Part shown: piece by piece, positions 61,101 to 64,000 of the stretch
How positions within the stretch are numbered: position 1 is the first letter of the stretch
Layout: every line of letters begins with the position of its first letter
Assembly (NCBI GenBank): GCA_041690255.1
Contig: JAWLHU010000021.1
Span: forward strand, 1 to 64,000
Source of the DNA: JAWLHU01 sp041690255
Lineage (GTDB): Bacteria; Bacillota; Sulfobacillia; Symbiobacteriales; Symbiobacteriaceae
Length of the DNA stretch: 64,000 nt
Reading direction: 5' to 3'
The notes under the pieces: model-generated
Database searches by the model: none
Seen by the model: the letters and a program-made list of their open reading frames with translations, nothing else
What the model was told of the DNA's origin: nothing
Translations under genes and position numbers: made by a program

Positions 61101-64000
61101 TCTGGCTGAGGCGGGTCGCAATGTAGAGCGGTGCGTGGAAGAAGAGCTCCCAGTTGTAGATGCTGTTGGCGCCATAGACATCGAAGCAGACGTTCTCCTT
61201 GTAGTAGGTGCGGGTGGCGAAGTCGCCGGGCTTCTGCACCAGCCCGTGGGTGAAGTTCGGCTGGTAGGTCCCTTCGAAGGTGGCGCCCTCATCTGACGGG
61301 ATCGCTGTGTCGCTCGCCAGGAGGTTGGCGATCCCGCCCTGGTTCAGCCGCGTCACGAACTGGCTGGAGAAGGGATGGTAGAAGGTGTGGAACTCGAGGC
61401 CCGTATCGTATCGCACGTTGATGAACGGGTTCCATATCTCCGTCGTCGCGATACCACCGAAGGCCGGTGCCGTGTGGGCCATCTCCAGCGTGACGGCGCC
61501 GGCGATCATGCCCACATCGGGCCCGGTGGCAGCGGTCCTGCCGGTGCTGGCCGCCGTGGTCTCCATCGCCATGGTCCGCATCGGGATCGCCCCGCCGACG
61601 TTGGGACGGGCGTAGATGGGCAGGCCGCCCCCTCGTCCGGGCAGGGGTCCATCTGGGTTCAGCGGGGCGTCCGGGTTCGGCAGGGGGCCGCCCGGGTTCA
61701 GCAGGTCGTCCGGGTCCGGCAGGGGCCCTCCGGGATTCAGCAGGTCGTCCGGGCCGATCTCGAGCGGGATCTCGAAGAGCGGCTCCTGTACCAGGCCGGG
61801 GAGGACCGGTGTATAGTCCCACGGTGAGATCAGGTAGTCGATGATCGCGATCGTCACGGGGTTGACGAAGTATGTGCGTGAGGCGTCGCTGAAGAAGAAC
61901 GGGTAGTCCAGGGTGATATCCAGCCCTTTGTACGTATCGACCGGCAGCAGCCGGTGAGTCGTGCTCTTCTGCAGGTAGACGTCATCCTGCAGGTCGAGGG
62001 CGCCGTACCGCTTCCGCTTGGAGAAGTAGTACTCGTAGGCGAACTCCTTGACGTACCGCGCCTTGCCGTAGATCTGCGCCTCCACCGGCGATTGGATATC
62101 GGTCAGGACGAACTTCCCGCGGTAGGCGTTGAAGTAGGTGTCGGTCACGGTCAGGGTAAGCTTCTGGGTGGTGGCGGAGATGCTGGCGGTCAGCAGGAAA
62201 TCCTTCTCCACCGCCAGGAAATCATCGTCCGGCCACTGGCGAATGTACTCCTTGGAGATCTGCTTGGGTGCCCACTTGCCATCGACATACTCGCTCCAGG
62301 CCAGGCGGATCTCGATCACATCGATCGGCTCCAGGGTGCTCATGTTGTCGCCCGATACCTCGGTCGCCGACCTGTTGCTGTTGGCGGCAGGCGCCTCCTG
62401 CACGTGAACGAACTCCGGCCAGAAGAGGAAGAGCCGATCCTTCCAGACCACGGGCACCAGGTGCACTCCGCTGTTTGTCACGCCGGGGCCGGTGGCCTCC
62501 ACGCTGCGAATATCCACCGGTACCCGCTCCCAGGCGCTCCACTTGCCGTACTCGTCCCAGCGGCGGTAGAAGAACTTGTAGGGGGCGTTGTGGGTACGGG
62601 CCACGACGTGCAGGTACTTCAGCGAGCCGTCCGCCGCGTACTCCTCCCGGTGGATGCCGCACACGTCCAGGTTGGCGACCTCATTCAGGCTGGTCAGGTA
62701 GTTGCGGAAGGCCTGCTCGACGCTCCGGTCGGTGATATCGTTCTGCACCAGGTAGGACTCGAGCTCCTTGAAGAACTCGCTCCGGTCGTTGCGCCACTCG
62801 GGCTCCAACCAGTTCTCCGGGTAGAGGAAGACCTTGCGGTTCGCCTCCCAGACCCGGTAGTTCTTCATCCACTCCCAGCGGTCTTTGTCAATGGCCGACG
62901 GGGCAACCCCCTTCTCGGCCCCGCCGGAGGTGTTGCTCTCCAGGTTGAGCAGGCAGCGCTGGACGAAGAGCTGGATCGAGGCGTTCGCCTGCACAATGCG
63001 GGAGCTGTCCATGCAGGGGTCCATCTGCACATCGATCAGGAGGTACTCGTAGAGCCCGTCGGCGTCGGCCACGCCCCAGGCCTGGATCTCGGGTCGGGTC
63101 AGGAGGTAGTCGACCAGGGCCCTCTGCTGGTTCGCCCGGAGCGTGTCGCTCAGGTCGCCGGCCAGATCGAGCCAGTCCTCCACCTCATACTTCGCCTTCA
63201 CCCCATTCCGGATCAGTTGGGCGGTCGCGTGCAGGGTGTCGAAGTCGGTCACGGCCGCGCCCCACAAGTGGATCGTCTCGGCCGAGAGCCCGGTCTGGGC
63301 GATGATCGCCATGACCGCCCGAATCTGGTTGAGGGCGATCTCGTTGGTAAAATCGGCCACGCCCAGTCCAAAGTGGGTGTCGACCAGGTAGGCGATACTG
63401 CTCTCGTCCCATGCGGTGGCCTGGTGCAGAAGCCCCTTCAGCTCCTCCACCGTCGCGGACGGGCTTGTGCGGTTGGCGGCGGCGAACAGGTCGGTCAGCA
63501 GGGCCTGCGCCTGGGGTACGGCGTTGCGCAGGGCAGTGTAGTCGCTGACCCGCTCCCAGTGGGCCGCGGTGAGCGCCTTGAAGTCGATGCCATCAAAGTC
63601 GTCGCTGTAGTTGATCAGGTGGGCCAGCTCGGTCTCGCTGAGGGAAAAGCCGGCAATGAACTTCGCCGCCCGGTGGTAGAGGGTGGCCAGGCTGACGAAT
63701 CCGTCCAGCGTGGTGGCCGGGTAGGCCACCGCTGCCGGGATCACCTCGGGCGCCGCTGTCGCCGTCTGCCACTGGATCTGCACGGTCGCCGTGTCGGCGG
63801 TATCGGCGTACTCCAGATTGAGCCGGTGCATCTGTGCGGCGTTGAGGGGGGTCACCACCTCCCAGGAGGTGGCCGGATCGGCTGCGGTCTTCTCCAGGAT
63901 CAGGGTCTCGTCCAGGTAGAGCCTGAACTGCTCGTCGGCTCCGGCCACATCGATCCGCAGGGTGTACTCCCCGCTGGCCGGCGCGGCGAGGTAGGCCTCC
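58141..64000 (-). CDS. Tc toxin A subunit-like protein (partial, runs off right edge)
   Basis: At least 1952 residues, with the N-terminus outside the window. The visible part starts in a PA14-like domain (APASGEYTLRIDVA, RLYLDETLI). It continues through the alpha-helical shell of Tc A subunits, then the neuraminidase-like region (RVWEANRKVFLYPENWLEPE) and GLEFHTFYHPFSSQFVTRLN. The A-subunit core MKWFHYIFDPT follows. A long coiled-coil pore region (YRFPALIEKANAFCTDVKA, EKRDAEELARLRSSHEVQML) and the TcB-binding end (MFELDFRDARYLPFERAGAI, ISDVILQMSYTAREGG-like) complete it. A Pro/Gly repeat insertion lies near 61640-61760. Tc A subunits form pentameric injection pores; TcB/TcC partners are not in the window. 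Confidence 0.88.
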   Translation of the reverse strand, partial: EAYLAAPASGEYTLRIDVAGADEQFRLYLDETLILEKTAADPATSWEVVTPLNAAQMHRLNLEYADTADTATVQIQWQTATAAPEVIPAAVAYPATTLDGFVSLATLYHRAAKFIAGFSLSETELAHLINYSDDFDGIDFKALTAAHWERVSDYTALRNAVPQAQALLTDLFAAANRTSPSATVEELKGLLHQATAWDESSIAYLVDTHFGLGVADFTNEIALNQIRAVMAIIAQTGLSAETIHLWGAAVTDFDTLHATAQLIRNGVKAKYEVEDWLDLAGDLSDTLRANQQRALVDYLLTRPEIQAWGVADADGLYEYLLIDVQMDPCMDSSRIVQANASIQLFVQRCLLNLESNTSGGAEKGVAPSAIDKDRWEWMKNYRVWEANRKVFLYPENWLEPEWRNDRSEFFKELESYLVQNDITDRSVEQAFRNYLTSLNEVANLDVCGIHREEYAADGSLKYLHVVARTHNAPYKFFYRRWDEYGKWSAWERVPVDIRSVEATGPGVTNSGVHLVPVVWKDRLFLFWPEFVHVQEAPAANSNRSATEVSGDNMSTLEPIDVIEIRLAWSEYVDGKWAPKQISKEYIRQWPDDDFLAVEKDFLLTASISATTQKLTLTVTDTYFNAYRGKFVLTDIQSPVEAQIYGKARYVKEFAYEYYFSKRKRYGALDLQDDVYLQKSTTHRLLPVDTYKGLDITLDYPFFFSDASRTYFVNPVTIAIIDYLISPWDYTPVLPGLVQEPLFEIPLEIGPDDLLNPGGPLPDPDDLLNPGGPLPNPDAPLNPDGPLPGRGGGLPIYARPNVGGAIPMRTMAMETTAASTGRTAATGPDVGMIAGAVTLEMAHTAPAFGGIATTEIWNPFINVRYDTGLEFHTFYHPFSSQFVTRLNQGGIANLLASDTAIPSDEGATFEGTYQPNFTHGLVQKPGDFATRTYYKENVCFDVYGANSIYNWELFFHAPLYIATRLSQNGKYAEAMKWFHYIFDPTTDELPVAGAETARYWKVLPFKTTPVESLEDWFRSLTPNGDPTSENVIIAEWRDNPFDPHLIASNRPLAYMKHVVMKYVANLIAWGDSLFRQDTRESVYEAIQLYILANHILGPRPESVPKRGEIQAESYESLKAKWDDFSNALIELENIFPYSSATSVSDSAAGTSLLGVGPALYFCIPSNESLLDYWDTVADRLYKIRHCQNIDGVVRSLALFAPPIDPAALIQAASKGLSLGSILADLSSPPPIYRFPALIEKANAFCTDVKALGSALLAVLEKRDAEELARLRSSHEVQMLELMTGIRERQVLEARAHKESLEKSRESALFRLQHYLDLLGNDLSVPSAATIGASLTADSQLPADRAIPTIETDVNDSLADSAESGVKLIPREASEILLNDLAAVSMGIGAAADITAGVLALIPQFSAEGAPLGVGAATGFGGRQLSTAAASGAKVFNITGQILSMAAAQAAKMASYIRREQEWTLQANLAAKEIIQLDKQVTAADIRIQVAEKELENHKQQIANAQAVELFLKDKFTNQELYQWMKEQLFAVYKQSYNLAFEMAKKAEQAYKFEMGTELANFIQYGYWENSQQGLVAGEKLQLALRQLEKAYLEENRRELELTKSISLARLNPLALIELRETGTCTVSVPEELFDLDYQGHYFRRIKSVRLSIPCIAGPHTSISCTLRLLQNSVRIKTTLNSEGNYEHEHDEGLLLDDDRFRTVHVPVKAIATSTAQNDAGMFELDFRDARYLPFERAGAISTWQIELSTDQDLRQFDYATISDVILQMSYTARESGGLFKESATAHLKEYLQNAADLSDQPLMQLISMRHDFPTEWYRFLHPDTAGGEQVLNFTLGQERFPFFVRDREVVVMKVEAFARSSQSTSYEMILSYVNQDGDTVTSSPITMPQNSSYGDVNVATINVADAGLNLEEMDIAAAMSLKLKQSTSPDYTALATEPEEVEDVLLVLHYKLD
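61640..61757 (-). repeat. 39-bp tandem repeat inside the TcA-like gene
   Basis: Three 13-residue units of the form DDLLNPGGPLPDP are encoded in tandem, the last diverged. They form a Pro/Gly-rich insertion in the neuraminidase-like region. Confidence 0.75.

Noticed and set aside
59083..61296. 737-codon plus-strand frame
   Set aside because: Antisense to the TcA-like gene and rich in Leu/Gln/His with no motif.

Overview
The window is high-GC DNA from a single bacterial chromosome. It looks like a spore-former-lineage Firmicute of the Symbiobacterium type. The pointers are Gram-positive style Shine-Dalgarno sites before almost every gene, many GTG/TTG starts, PhoP/PhoR-Pst, ResABC cytochrome c maturation, two PepF peptidases, M42 and M29 aminopeptidases, Tcp-type (Tn916-like) transfer proteins and S-layer homology domains. 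The genus is an inference; the 5' end of a 16S rRNA at the left edge (minus strand) would settle it.

Layout. 1-676: 16S rRNA start and a long leader with three candidate tandem promoters. 677-5786: M42 and M3 peptidases (minus), then a zinc phospholipase C-like gene and a glycolipid-type glycosyltransferase (plus). 5838-13078: a complete phosphate regulon (extra response regulator, pstS, phoP, phoR, pstC, pstA, pstB, phoU) with 11-bp-phased direct repeats before pstS and pstC. 13240-14694: a soluble chemoreceptor with a CZB zinc domain. 14767-16751: a copper nitrite reductase (AniA/NirK type), then a RuvC-like/GreA fusion, separated by a promoter region rich in palindromes. 16784-23476: mixed single genes (nucleotidyltransferase-like, VOC, a decayed yjdF, GNAT, LysM, methyltransferase, MFS, M29). 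23647-24056: a yybP-ykoY (manganese) riboswitch leading into a 59-residue ORF. 24179-26988: second PepF and a zinc-ribbon/proline-repeat membrane protein.

27106-35826 is a coherent respiratory block: zinc-ribbon/TPR protein, resA, resB and resC on the minus strand, then divergently a sensor kinase with a periplasmic CxxCH heme site, its response regulator, and nrfHA (ammonifying nitrite reductase). ResABC would mature the hemes of NrfHA and perhaps of the sensor. With NirK this gives two nitrite-reduction routes. 35999-41774 holds a beta-lactamase-fold protein, an alpha/beta hydrolase lacking the nucleophile serine, a large membrane PAS-GGDEF-EAL protein and an unknown acidic protein.

41817-47984 is an accessory-looking block: a 21-bp (heptad) tandem repeat ORF, then five tightly packed genes of a Tcp/VirB-type secretion apparatus (TcpC-like, pilin-like, TcpE, VirB4-like ATPase, polytopic VirB6-like protein) with no relaxase, coupling protein or integrase in view. 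48315-64000 (minus) carries a 3191-residue surface protein (C-type lectin, Ig-like repeats, three SLH domains) and, upstream of it, a Tc-toxin A subunit-like protein that runs off the right edge.

Most unusual items: the RuvC-GreA fusion, the riboswitch-linked small ORF, the decayed yjdF with a structured leader, three genes whose best start codons are CTG, CTG and ATT, the relaxase-less transfer apparatus, and the TcA-like gene beside a giant SLH lectin.
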